This document shows positions 26,572-35,405 of a stretch of DNA of 64,000 nt, one piece after another (positions within the stretch are counted from its first letter, which is position 1; each line of letters begins with the position of its first letter). Source of the stretch: an uncultured Spirochaetaceae bacterium (GTDB lineage: Bacteria > Spirochaetota > Spirochaetia > Sphaerochaetales > Sphaerochaetaceae); the NCBI GenBank assembly GCA_944389295.1, contig CALXLV010000031.1:1-64000 (forward strand), read 5' to 3'. The position numbers and the translations under genes were made by a program. The notes below the pieces were generated by a model. That model ran no database searches and was not told the origin of the DNA. It was given only the letters and a program-made list of their open reading frames with translations.

Positions 26572-27387
26572 TCAGGCGTGACGGGAATCTATGTCCCCGC
26601 CGTCATCCGTTTGCCCCTCCGCTGTGCGGTCTTCCATAAGGCACATCGAGAAATCATGGGCGTTGTAGATATGCTCCCTCGTCAGCTTGTCTATATGCGA
26701 GAGCTCCGAGATCACGGGTTTCAGCCTCGCCCTCACGTTGGTCTGGTCATAGGGGCATACGGGCTTGACTACAGGAAGAGTGTAGACCTCCGCAAGCCGC
26801 CTTGTGATGCTCTCCCTTGTCTCTATCAGCGGCCGGATGATATGCATCTTCCCGCCGAAGAACTCCTGCACGGGCAGCATTGTCGAGAATGAGGCTCGGA
26901 AGCAGAGATTCATCATCGTTGTCTCCGCAAGATCGTCGAGATGGTGGCCCATCGCTATGAGGCGCGTTCCTGTCTTTTCCGCATGCTGGAAGAGTATCCT
27001 CCTGCGGTTGCGGGCACAGAGATAGCAGTTGAAGTCGCCGTCGAAAGAGTCGGGAAACTGCTTTTCGTCCATGATCATGAAATCTATGCCGAGGGCATCG
27101 AAATACTCTGCGAGCTTATCCCTGTACTCCTCCGGAATCGGGTGTTCCGTCCAGTTTATCATCAGGGCCCTGAGGGAGTAGTCCACAGGAAGCCACTTTC
27201 TTCTTATCGAGAGGGCGAGGGCAAGAGCGAGGGAGTCCTTGCCGCCTGATGCCGCGATGAGCACGTCATCTCCGCCCTGTATCATCCTGTAGCGGTTTAT
27301 CGCCTTTCCTGCTCCTTTGATGAATCTCATCACCCATGGAGGGATGTCGCCCTTTATGAGTTCAGTGTATGGAATGCGGTCATCCAC
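26572..27387 (-). CDS. TtcA/TilS-type tRNA thiolation ATPase
   Basis: 271 residues. PP-loop AASGGKDSLALALAL near residue 47, the CYLC pair (CxxC), GHHLDDLAETTMMNL and CPYDQTN. This is the TtcA layout: adenylation of a tRNA base and transfer of sulfur with Fe-S help. The tRNA target (C32 in TtcA) is inferred. Start chosen at GTG 27387, which has GGGAGGTG 4 bases upstream and overlaps the HD gene by 8 bases. Confidence 0.85.
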   Translation of the reverse strand: MDDRIPYTELIKGDIPPWVMRFIKGAGKAINRYRMIQGGDDVLIAASGGKDSLALALALSIRRKWLPVDYSLRALMINWTEHPIPEEYRDKLAEYFDALGIDFMIMDEKQFPDSFDGDFNCYLCARNRRRILFQHAEKTGTRLIAMGHHLDDLAETTMMNLCFRASFSTMLPVQEFFGGKMHIIRPLIETRESITRRLAEVYTLPVVKPVCPYDQTNVRARLKPVISELSHIDKLTREHIYNAHDFSMCLMEDRTAEGQTDDGGDIDSRHA

Positions 27388-28648
27388 GCTGCACCTCCCT
27401 GAAAGCCTCTTCCGCATCCTCCTTCTTCACATACTGGGGAAGATACAGCGCCATCTTTCTCAGGCTTGAGGAGAAGAGACTGCCGGCTTTCTGGAAGATC
27501 ATTCCGGCCTCATCTGCCGTTGTGAGCTCTCCGGAAGGAAGAAGCACTGGAATTGCCGATTCAAAGCTCACCGGTTCGGGAATGTCTATTATCACCTCAT
27601 AGCTTCTGAGGTCTGGATAGAGATGGGAGAGATGCGAGAATATTTGTTCTTCCGCCACCCAGCGCGTTTCAAGATCAGATGTTTTCTTTTCGAGGATTCC
27701 CTCCCCGTCATAGTCCTTGACGGCTTTTCTTTCCAGCAGATGCCCGTGCTCGACGTTCCATATGAGCGAGAACGGCCTGTAGTCAGGGAAGCGCGAGCAG
27801 AGAGCGGTGAACTCGCCGTCATCTTTCAGATAGAGGTCATCAAACGATATAAGCTCATCACGCAGCGCGGAGAGCACGGCTTTCTTTATCATGCATGTGG
27901 CGCCTCTCACTCCTTTATGCCAGTAGAGGTTGCGGTACATCATGTATTTGGAGAAAAGAACCTGCTCCACCAGTGAGATCGCATCGTATTCGAGGGCAAG
28001 GCATCCATCTTCCAGGGTGAGCGAGGAAATTATGAATCCTGTGTCCTGCGTCCCATAGGGTATCCCGGCAAAGAACGCATCCCTTGAGAGATAATCCAGC
28101 TTGTCCGGGTCGAGCGTTCCCGAGAGCACCGATCTGTAGAAATCTGTCTCGGCTGAGGCGGATGCGGCATCCGTGTCTATTATCGCGGCGGTCATCTCAG
28201 GATTAGCGCCGGCATTCTTTACTGCTTTTCTCAGTCCCGGAGATGTGAGTATGAGACTTCCCGCTATCTCCTCGTGCTTCCTCATCGAGAGCTCTTTGAG
28301 AGAGTGAGCGTAGGGGAAGTGTCCGATATCATGCAAAAGACATGCTGCGAGGAAGCTCCTTATGCCTGTCTCCGTAAACGGAAGCTCTGCTTTCTTCCGC
28401 GAGAGAGTAAGGAGGATTTCCCTGCCGAGGTAGTAGACGCCGAGAGAGTGGCTGAGGCGTGTGTGCACAGCTCCGGGATAGATATGGAACGCGGGGCCGT
28501 TCTGCTTTATCCTGGAGAGTTTCTCCACCTCATCTGTGTCCAGAAGCGCCTTCATGCCAGCTGTCATCGGAATGTTCCCCCACAGTGGGTCCTTCACGGA
28601 GTGCACGAAACCTATGCTCAATATCGCCAATGCATCTTTTCCAGTCAC
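27380..28648 (-). CDS. HD-domain phosphohydrolase
   Basis: 422 residues of the YwfO / dGTPase-like HD family: IHTRLSHSLGVYYLGREIL is represented by HTRLSHSLGVY, then LLHDIGHFPYAHSLE-like (HDIGHFPYAHSLKEL), and LDPDKLDYLSRDAFFAGIPYG. It hydrolyses nucleotide phosphates; the substrate is unknown. The start is GTG 28648, with no SD: TTGTGA-N17-TACTCT ends 6 bases before it. The longer frame to 28681 would start upstream of the predicted promoter start site. Confidence 0.82.
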   Translation of the reverse strand: MTGKDALAILSIGFVHSVKDPLWGNIPMTAGMKALLDTDEVEKLSRIKQNGPAFHIYPGAVHTRLSHSLGVYYLGREILLTLSRKKAELPFTETGIRSFLAACLLHDIGHFPYAHSLKELSMRKHEEIAGSLILTSPGLRKAVKNAGANPEMTAAIIDTDAASASAETDFYRSVLSGTLDPDKLDYLSRDAFFAGIPYGTQDTGFIISSLTLEDGCLALEYDAISLVEQVLFSKYMMYRNLYWHKGVRGATCMIKKAVLSALRDELISFDDLYLKDDGEFTALCSRFPDYRPFSLIWNVEHGHLLERKAVKDYDGEGILEKKTSDLETRWVAEEQIFSHLSHLYPDLRSYEVIIDIPEPVSFESAIPVLLPSGELTTADEAGMIFQKAGSLFSSSLRKMALYLPQYVKKEDAEEAFREVQRG

Positions 28649-28654
28649 AGGGAG

Positions 28655-28705
28655 AGAGTAGCACAGCGGCGGGCACTTCACAAAGAGTTCCTTTGATGGG
28701 AGAAT
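28655..28705. promoter_or_regulatory. Divergent leaderless promoters sharing one -35 site
   Basis: Plus strand: TTCACA (28677-28682)-N17-GAGAAT (28700-28705), 6 bases to ATG 28712. Minus strand: TTGTGA (28683-28678)-N17-TACTCT (28660-28655), 6 bases to GTG 28648. The two -35 hexamers lie on the same base pairs, so polymerase can engage only one at a time. Confidence 0.6.
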
Positions 28706-28711
28706 CTGGGC

Positions 28712-29074
28712 ATGGGACGGATTATCGCTCTGGCGCTTCTTTCACTGACGCTTTCATCTCTCTCCGCCGCTGCGCCAGTGTCTGACACGATAGGAAGGAT
28801 ACAGACGGATGTAAGGGAGGGATCGATAACTGAGATCGCCCTTGAGGCAGTTTCATCTCCATATACTGAGGAGTGGCTTGATTCCTGGACATGCGACAAG
28901 ATCGCGTTCGGGGAGGCTTATTCCCCGATCCTCTCAGAACTCCTCCCTTTTGATAACCCCGTCGCATCGGAGGAGAAGAACGGCGCCGTCACAATAATGG
29001 ACCTTTCGGACGGAACCGTTCTCTCATTCATTTTCCGCAACGGATGCATCTGGGCGCTCTCTACAGCCCCCTGA
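28712..29074 (+). CDS. Small secreted protein, unknown
   Basis: 120 residues with a signal peptide (MGRIIALALLSLTLSSLSAAAPVS). The mature part contains two short segments (SSPYTEEWLDSWTCDKIAFGE, VTIMDLSDGTVLSFIF region) and one Cys; no known family seen. Leaderless start predicted from the promoter. Its 3' end overlaps pepF by 14 bases, convergent. Confidence 0.6.
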   Translation: MGRIIALALLSLTLSSLSAAAPVSDTIGRIQTDVREGSITEIALEAVSSPYTEEWLDSWTCDKIAFGEAYSPILSELLPFDNPVASEEKNGAVTIMDLSDGTVLSFIFRNGCIWALSTAP

Positions 29075-30839
29075 TCCTCTTAAACTCGTCAAGCAGCTTC
29101 CCGAAGTGCTCCGCCGCCGCCTTCACGGGTTCCGGCGTGCTCATATCCACTCCCGCCAGCTTCAGCGCCTGTATCGGATATCTCGATCCTCCTGATTTCA
29201 GGAACGAAAGATAATCGTTTCTTTCCTTATCTCCGCCGGAGAGAACTCTCTCTGACAGAGCGATTGATGCGGAGATTCCCGTCGCGTACTTGTAGCAGTA
29301 GAAGGCGTTGTAGAAGTGCGGAATCCTCAGTCCTTCAAGGTCGCTGACATCCTCGAATTCCATCATCGGCCCGAAGTATGCCTCAAGAAGCTTCCTGTAT
29401 TCACTTCTCATCACATCCAGCGTTACAGCCTCGCGGTTCTCTGCTTTTCTGTGCATTATCAGCTCGAACTCGGCGAACATCGTCTGCCTGAAAAGAGTGG
29501 CAACTTCGTCGTCAAGGTTCTTGCCGATGATATATGCTCTCTCCTCATCCGAGGAGGCGCTGCTGAGAAGATACTGTGTCAGCAGGTTCTCGTTGAATGT
29601 CGATGCAACCTCTGCCTCGAAGATGGAGTAGCTCCAGTTCATATACGGATTGTTCCTGACTGAATACCATGTATGCATCGAGTGCCCGCCCTCGTGTATG
29701 AGCGTGAATACGGAGTCCAGCACATCTTCCTCGAAGTTTGTGAGTATGTAGGGATTTCCTATGTATCCGCCTGCAGAGAAGGCGCCGCTTCTCTTTCCCT
29801 TGTTCTCATAGCGGTCGACCCATCTTTCTTCTGTCAGTCCTTTTATGAGTGTCCTGACATATTCCTCTCCGAGAGGGGCGGCGGCTTTCTCTATTATGCT
29901 GACAGCCTCGTCGTATGTGCGGCGCGAGGAGTATCCGCTGACCATCGGCATGTAGCAGTCCCAGTGACGGAGCTTCTCCTTTCCAAGCACTCGGGCTTTC
30001 ACCCTGTAGTACTCGTGCAGCACGGGGAAGGCATCATGCACTGCGCTTATGAGCGATGTGTAGACCTTTACCGGTATCCTGTCAGGGAAGAGCGCCGCCT
30101 CCAGCGATGATGAGAATCCTCTTGCCTTTGAGGTGAAGATATCCTCGTTTATCGAGGCCGCGTAGAGGTCAGCGATCGTGTGCTTGTGGCTGTCGTATCC
30201 TTTGTAATACGCCCTGTATGCCTTTTCCCTTACAGCTTCATTCTCATTTCTGAGAAAGACTGCATATGTGCTGTGCGTCAGCTTGCTGCCGTCAACTTCT
30301 CCGAAATCGAGATCGGCGTTGTTGAGATCCATGAACGCTTTCTGAGCTGAGCCGGAGACGGGCGAGAAGAGGCTCATGATCCTCTCTTCCTTCTCTGAGA
30401 GCACATGTTCCTTCTCCCTCAGCGTCTTTTTCATCCAGATGCGGTACTCTTTGAATCTCGGTTCCTTCATCCATTGCTTTACCATTTCCGTATCAATGGA
30501 GAGAAGTTCAGGGGTGAAGTAGGAGAACGCCTCGGAGAATGCGGAAGCCTCCGCCTCATATGCGGCAAGACGTCTCATGTTTTCCGGGTCGGTGCTGTCC
30601 GCTTCGTACATCAGGTATGCCCAGTTCCCGATTCTCTCCGCTTCCATTGAGACTGTCTTGTAGTAGGAGAGGGCTTCGTACAGCTGGTCCGGCCCGCCAG
30701 AGAGTGTTCCGCGGAATTTTCCTGCCTTCCTGAAAAGCCCTGAGAGCTTTTTCATTCCCTTGTCCCACTCCGCAGGCGTTTTAACCAGTCCGGAGAGATC
30801 CCATGTGTTCTCACTCTTCTGTTCGCTTCTTGCTATCAT
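29061..30839 (-). CDS. pepF: Oligoendopeptidase F (M3 family)
   Basis: 592 residues, the usual PepF length. Zinc site HEGGHSMHTWYS (HExxH) near residue 384 and FEAEVASTFNENL with the third ligand. It cleaves cytosolic oligopeptides of roughly 7-17 residues. It overlaps rdgB by ATGA, so both are read from the rdgB promoter. Confidence 0.94.
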   Translation of the reverse strand: MIARSEQKSENTWDLSGLVKTPAEWDKGMKKLSGLFRKAGKFRGTLSGGPDQLYEALSYYKTVSMEAERIGNWAYLMYEADSTDPENMRRLAAYEAEASAFSEAFSYFTPELLSIDTEMVKQWMKEPRFKEYRIWMKKTLREKEHVLSEKEERIMSLFSPVSGSAQKAFMDLNNADLDFGEVDGSKLTHSTYAVFLRNENEAVREKAYRAYYKGYDSHKHTIADLYAASINEDIFTSKARGFSSSLEAALFPDRIPVKVYTSLISAVHDAFPVLHEYYRVKARVLGKEKLRHWDCYMPMVSGYSSRRTYDEAVSIIEKAAAPLGEEYVRTLIKGLTEERWVDRYENKGKRSGAFSAGGYIGNPYILTNFEEDVLDSVFTLIHEGGHSMHTWYSVRNNPYMNWSYSIFEAEVASTFNENLLTQYLLSSASSDEERAYIIGKNLDDEVATLFRQTMFAEFELIMHRKAENREAVTLDVMRSEYRKLLEAYFGPMMEFEDVSDLEGLRIPHFYNAFYCYKYATGISASIALSERVLSGGDKERNDYLSFLKSGGSRYPIQALKLAGVDMSTPEPVKAAAEHFGKLLDEFKRIRGL

Positions 30840-31432
30840 CTTCCTGTCTCCCTGTCGAGAATGAGCTTCATAAGCCTTGCGGCCTTTCCTCTGTGTGAAT
30901 ACTTATCCTTGTCGCCTTCCGGAAGGTCCGCGCTTATCATGCCGGCTTCTTTTATCACAAACACCGGGTCATAGCCGAATCCGTTTGTGCCGGAGGGAGC
31001 AAGGGCGATGCTGCCTTCGCATGTCTCCTGTATTATGATACGTCTGTCCTTTGAAAGAATCAGGCAGAGCGCAGTAGTAAAATGTGCATTCCTATCTTCA
31101 GCTCCCTCCATGTTCCTGAGAAGAAGCATGTACTTCTCCCTGTCTGAGAGCTTCCTTCCCGCCTCTTCCTCACCGTAGCGGGCCGTGTGTATTCCAGGCG
31201 CTCCTCCGAGAGCATCTACGGAGAGTCCGGAGTCATCTGCTATCACAGGCGCATGGACGATGGAGTAGAGCGCCTCAGCCTTTATGACTGCGTTCTCTAT
31301 GAACGTACTCCCGGTCTCCTCAGGATCGAAGTCTATTCCCTCATCCTTAGGCAGTGTGAGCTCATATCCTCCCAGAAGTCTTGAGAGCTCCTTTCTTTTA
31401 TGGTCATTTCCAGATGCGAAGTAAAGTTTCAT
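30836..31432 (-). CDS. rdgB: dITP/XTP pyrophosphatase (RdgB/HAM1)
   Basis: 198 residues. FASGNDHKRKEL at the start, VIADDSGLSVDALGGAPGIHTARYG and a C-terminal SHRGKAARLM. It hydrolyses dITP, XTP and ITP to monophosphates, keeping deaminated purines out of DNA. No SD: -10 TATATT (31444-31439) ends 6 bases before ATG; the -35 (TAGCAT) is weak. Leaderless start is likely. Confidence 0.94.
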   Translation of the reverse strand: MKLYFASGNDHKRKELSRLLGGYELTLPKDEGIDFDPEETGSTFIENAVIKAEALYSIVHAPVIADDSGLSVDALGGAPGIHTARYGEEEAGRKLSDREKYMLLLRNMEGAEDRNAHFTTALCLILSKDRRIIIQETCEGSIALAPSGTNGFGYDPVFVIKEAGMISADLPEGDKDKYSHRGKAARLMKLILDRETGR

Positions 31433-31502
31433 GGAATGAATATAACCCTAAGGGAGTGCTTATGCTACTCACCTGAATTATGTCATTGATTTTCCTGACA
31501 GG

Positions 31503-32483
31503 TCACTCTCTTTTCTCCCTGGCAATTTTCTCCAGAGCCTTCCTCATTGAATGTATGTCATGCGTGACGGAGGAGCGGGGTATGCCGAGTATTCCTGCTA
31601 TCTCTGTCTGAGTGAATCCGGAGTAGGTGCGCCTGAGCTCGGAAAGACGCCTTCTGTATGTCTTTTCAAGGCGCATGTACTTCTCCTTCATCTCATCGCT
31701 CTTCTCAGCATCGCCCCCTGCCGCTATCTTCTGCCTTAGCCGCACAAGCACCTTCCAGTGACGCCCTGCTTTATCCTCCAGTTTTCTTCTGTTCTCCTCT
31801 GAGGCTTTCAGAAGCATTTCATGACGCAGCATGTAGAAGCGCGCCACAGCCGAGATATCGGTGCAGAGCACTCTTGAGATATCCGCGATGAAGCCGGGAC
31901 TCTCCACTTCCGGAAGCGAGAGAATGAATGATATGAACTGCCTGCGCTTCTTCGGATTACGGAGAAGTTCCGCGATCTTCCTCTCCGCTGCTGAAAGGCA
32001 TGCGTCCGTCTTTCCGGGATTTCTGATGATGAAGTCTATCAGGTCAGGCATGTCCATCGCGTCGCTTCCTGTTTCTTTGCCTGCGGAGTAGGGGATGTAC
32101 GCTTCCCTGACTTCCTCGAATACCGAGAGATCGGAGAAAGTCATTCCCGTCTCCGTGTTCTGCTCCTGCATCTTCTTCCGGCCATATCGCATGCATCTGT
32201 ATCTGCAGATTTTGGTGAGGTAGCCGTTGTATGTGAGGCCGGAGAGACGGAATGAGGTTATCATCCGCCAGATATCATTCTCCACGGAGAGCAGGAATGC
32301 TCCCGCGTCCTCTGCAGGCAGATCAAGGCTGCGCTGCGGAATGAGATAGAGGAGGATCATAGTGCGTTCCCTTATTTTCTCCGCAAGTTCTCGTTTCCTT
32401 GCAGCATCTTCTCCGAGTGCATTGTATTCGAGCACTAGGCGTGTGAATGCCTCGTCCTCCGTCCTGCTGAAATAGCTTTCCAT
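31503..32483 (-). CDS. Sigma-factor-like regulator with long linker
   Basis: 326 residues. The N-terminal third (ENDIWRMITSFRLSGLTYNGYLTKICRYRC) resembles sigma-70 region 2, and the C-terminal 60 residues (SGFTQTEIAGILGIPRSSVTHDIHSM) form a region-4-type helix-turn-helix. About 150 residues separate them, far more than in ECF sigma factors. It could be a divergent sigma factor or a regulator built from its parts. AAGGAGAG lies 4 bases before ATG. It follows the tig-clp-nrnA operon, separated by a terminator. Confidence 0.5.
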   Translation of the reverse strand: MESYFSRTEDEAFTRLVLEYNALGEDAARKRELAEKIRERTMILLYLIPQRSLDLPAEDAGAFLLSVENDIWRMITSFRLSGLTYNGYLTKICRYRCMRYGRKKMQEQNTETGMTFSDLSVFEEVREAYIPYSAGKETGSDAMDMPDLIDFIIRNPGKTDACLSAAERKIAELLRNPKKRRQFISFILSLPEVESPGFIADISRVLCTDISAVARFYMLRHEMLLKASEENRRKLEDKAGRHWKVLVRLRQKIAAGGDAEKSDEMKEKYMRLEKTYRRRLSELRRTYSGFTQTEIAGILGIPRSSVTHDIHSMRKALEKIAREKRE

Positions 32484-32579
32484 CTGACTCTCCTTTTCTG
32501 TCTGAATGCATGTTCCATGCCATTTCCGCAGAAAGGAAAATCATCAGATTATCTTCATGTTGCGAAACGAAAAAGAAAA

Positions 32580-32603
32580 GGTGAGCTTTTTACTCACCTG
32601 TGC
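32580..32603 (-). terminator. Terminator of tig-clpP-clpX-nrnA
   Basis: Minus strand: GGTGAG-TAAAAAG-CTCACC followed by TTTTCTTTTT. The left arm overlaps the nrnA stop codon, so the stem begins inside the coding sequence. Confidence 0.85.
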
Positions 32604-33582
32604 AATTCAGTTCCTTTGCCATCATTGAAAGAAGCATTTTCCCGGCTTCTTCGGCTGTATATCCCGTTATTGTAGCGCCGGCTGCGCATCTGTGCCCGCC
32701 GCCTCCGAGAGCGGCAGCGATCTTTCCGACATCGAGGAGCGATTTGTTCTTTGCTCTGAACCCTATTTCCAGAGCATCTCCTTTGTCCTTTATGAGGATT
32801 ATGCCCTCAACTCCGCTTGTCTGCAGCAGTGAGCCGTAGACGCTGTCAGAAAGTCCCGCATTTGTCATTTCCGCAGGCTGATATGCAAGCAGAACCTTTC
32901 CGCCGAGCTCTGATCTGGCAGCGGCTATTATCGAAGCGGCGTTCTTGATGTCGTCGAGCTTCCTTCCGTCGTGCATCTCATCGAATACATCATACGGAGA
33001 GATACCTGTTTCAGTGAATGCAGCTGCGCGCCTGAGGCATTCGGGAGCCTGTCTTTCATTGAGGAAGTGATAGAACCCTGTGTCAGTGGCGAATCCTCTG
33101 TAGAGGTAATCAGCCATCGTCTTTGTGAGGGGAACGCCGAGCGCCTCCCGTACGACATCTACAAGCATTGTCGTCGACGGGGACTCAGGCACAATGTAGC
33201 TCATACCCTCATCTGCAAACGGAACGCCCGCCGAGTGGTGGTCGATCACAATGCGCCTGAGTTCTTTCAGCGGTACAAGGGGAGTACCCGGCCTGTCCTC
33301 GGTCGAACAGTCAAGGATAATGACAAGGGGACTGCGCTCGATGAAATCCTTTCCCGCTTCCTTTGCGAAAAGCGCTTCCAGCGGCTTTATATCGTCCCTG
33401 AGGAACGGCCCTTCATTCAGGAGAAGGGTTTCCTTTCCCATCGCTGAGAGGACTTCCTTCATCGCAAGTGAGGAGTAGAGCGCGTCGCCGTCAGGATTGC
33501 GGTGTGCGATCACAATGGCGGCGGCAGTGCTTTCAATGGCTTCTATGAGCCTTGGCTCACACGGCGGGAATATACTGCCCAT
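32590..33582 (-). CDS. nrnA: DHH-DHHA1 phosphoesterase, NrnA-like
   Basis: 330 residues: [16 protein letters not shown] (motif I), [18 protein letters not shown] (DHH), [10 protein letters not shown] and C-terminal [13 protein letters not shown] (DHHA1). NrnA degrades nanoRNA to mononucleotides and pAp to AMP. It begins 26 bases before the clpX stop, so it is translated in another frame over the clpX end. Short SD (AAGGA) 2 bases before ATG. Last gene of the operon. Confidence 0.88.
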   Translation of the reverse strand: MGSIFPPCEPRLIEAIESTAAAIVIAHRNPDGDALYSSLAMKEVLSAMGKETLLLNEGPFLRDDIKPLEALFAKEAGKDFIERSPLVIILDCSTEDRPGTPLVPLKELRRIVIDHHSAGVPFADEGMSYIVPESPSTTMLVDVVREALGVPLTKTMADYLYRGFATDTGFYHFLNERQAPECLRRAAAFTETGISPYDVFDEMHDGRKLDDIKNAASIIAAARSELGGKVLLAYQPAEMTNAGLSDSVYGSLLQTSGVEGIILIKDKGDALEIGFRAKNKSLLDVGKIAAALGGGGHRCAAGATITGYTAEEAGKMLLSMMAKELNCTGE

Positions 33583-34807
33583 CGTCCTTCACGATCCTCG
33601 GTTCCGTTCTCTTCTCGACATTCTCCCTGTCAACTATGACTTCCTTGACGCCTGTCATAGAGGGAATCTCATAGCTTATGCCGAGCATCAGATTCTCGAC
33701 TATCGACCTGAGGCCTCTCGCTCCCGTTTTCTGCTCGAAAGACTTCTCCGCTATGGCGTTTATCGCATCGTCCGTGAACGTGAGCTTTATGCCGTCGAGG
33801 GCGAATGATGTCTCATACTGCCTGAGTATTGAGTTCTTGGGCTCGGTGATGATGCGCCTCAGATCGCTCTCCGTGAGATTGTTGAGCGTGACGTGCACGG
33901 GCAGACGTCCGATGAACTCGGGAATGAGCCCGAATTTGATCAGATCATCGGGATGCAGCTCCTTGTAGAGCGAGGCGAGATCCTTTTCCTCGCTGGAGCG
34001 TATCTCTGCGCCGAATCCCATCGACGAGACTGCGACTCTCTTCTCGATTATCTTGTCCAGCCCGACGAATGCGCCTCCGCATATGAAGAGGATGTTGGAT
34101 GTGTCGATCTTCAGCATTTCCTGATTGGGATGCTTCCTGCCTCCCTGGGGAGGAACGGATGCGACTGTACCCTCTATTATCTTGAGAAGCGCCTGCTGCA
34201 CGCCCTCTCCGGAGACATCGCGCGTGATCGAGACGTTCTCTCCCTTCTTTGAGATCTTGTCAATCTCATCGATGAAGATGATGCCCCTCTCCGCTCTGGG
34301 AATATCGAAATCCGCGGCCTCGATGAGCTTGAGGAGGCTGTTCTCTACATCCTCACCGACGTATCCGGCCTCTGTGAGCGTTGTGGCATCGGCGATTGCG
34401 AACGGCACGTCCAGCTTCTTCGCAAGCGTTCTCGCAAGCAGCGTCTTTCCAGTTCCGGTTGGGCCGATCATCAGGATGTTGGACTTGTCGATCTCGACTC
34501 CCGACTCCTCGATCTCCTTGCGGAACTTCACTCTCTTGTAGTGGTTGTAGACGGCGACGGAGAGGACGCGCTTGGCGGCATCCTGACCGATGACATACTG
34601 GTCAAGGTAGGCTTTCAGCTCCGCCGGGGTAGGAATCTCCCTGATCTCTGTATCGCTCTCGCTGCCGCCGTCCGAGCCTTTGCTGAGGATATCCGAACAG
34701 GTGTGTACGCATTCCTCGCAGATCGCGACGCCGGGACCTGAGACATATCTCACTGTCCCGTCGAACGGACGTCCGCAGAATGAGCAGTATTTCGCGTTTC
34801 TTGCCAT
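33557..34807 (-). CDS. clpX: Clp protease ATP-binding subunit ClpX
   Basis: 416 residues. N-terminal zinc finger ([10 protein letters not shown] then ICEECVHTC), Walker A GPTGTGKT, pore loop GYVGEDVE, Walker [11 protein letters not shown], and RGVQQ-like [15 protein letters not shown]. It unfolds substrates for ClpP. Placed after clpP with a 1-base gap. Its final bases also encode the start of nrnA. Confidence 0.97.
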   Translation of the reverse strand: MARNAKYCSFCGRPFDGTVRYVSGPGVAICEECVHTCSDILSKGSDGGSESDTEIREIPTPAELKAYLDQYVIGQDAAKRVLSVAVYNHYKRVKFRKEIEESGVEIDKSNILMIGPTGTGKTLLARTLAKKLDVPFAIADATTLTEAGYVGEDVENSLLKLIEAADFDIPRAERGIIFIDEIDKISKKGENVSITRDVSGEGVQQALLKIIEGTVASVPPQGGRKHPNQEMLKIDTSNILFICGGAFVGLDKIIEKRVAVSSMGFGAEIRSSEEKDLASLYKELHPDDLIKFGLIPEFIGRLPVHVTLNNLTESDLRRIITEPKNSILRQYETSFALDGIKLTFTDDAINAIAEKSFEQKTGARGLRSIVENLMLGISYEIPSMTGVKEVIVDRENVEKRTEPRIVKDDGQYIPAV

Positions 34808-34808
34808 G

Positions 34809-35390
34809 TTATCTTCTCATCACCTTATCAACGATGCCGTACTCGAGCGCGGCATCGGCATCCATGTAGCAGTCGCGGAGGATGTCCTTCTTTATCTCCT
34901 CAGCGCTTCTTGAAGTGTGGAGGGCGAGGAGCTTAGTCGTCACCTCGTAAATCCTCTGGAGTTCCCTTGAGGAGACGATGATGTCGGAAGCCTGCCCTTC
35001 GGCGCCGCCTGACGGCTGGTGTATCATGACCCTGGCATTGGGAAGTATCGATCTCTTTCCTTTCTCGCCTGCGGCAAGGAGAATCGCAGCCATCGAGCAC
35101 GCCTGTCCCATGCATATCGTCTGCACAGGGCACTGCACATACTGCATCGTGTCGTAGATCGCAAGCCCGGCCGTGACGCTTCCTCCGGGGCTGTTTATAT
35201 AGAGGCTTATCTCCTTCTCAGGATTCTCGCTTTCAAGGAAGATAAGCTGCGCCACTGCAAGGTCTGCGGTGGCGTCCGTGATTTCCCCGTCTATGAAGAT
35301 TATCCTGTCCTTCAGCAGGCGGGAGAAGATATCATACTGTCTTTCACCTGTCCCCGACTGCTCAACGACATAAGGGACAAGCGTGTTCAT
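34809..35390 (-). CDS. clpP: ATP-dependent Clp protease proteolytic subunit
   Basis: 193 residues from ATG 35390 ([11 protein letters not shown]); a 4-codon upstream start is less likely. Catalytic Ser in [16 protein letters not shown], His in VMIHQPSGG, Asp in [22 protein letters not shown] replaces the usual GQAASM. It forms the barrel protease with ClpX, its neighbour. 15 bases after trigger factor. Confidence 0.97.
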   Translation of the reverse strand: MNTLVPYVVEQSGTGERQYDIFSRLLKDRIIFIDGEITDATADLAVAQLIFLESENPEKEISLYINSPGGSVTAGLAIYDTMQYVQCPVQTICMGQACSMAAILLAAGEKGKRSILPNARVMIHQPSGGAEGQASDIIVSSRELQRIYEVTTKLLALHTSRSAEEIKKDILRDCYMDADAALEYGIVDKVMRR

Positions 35391-35405
35391 TCTCTCTTTC
35401 AACTA

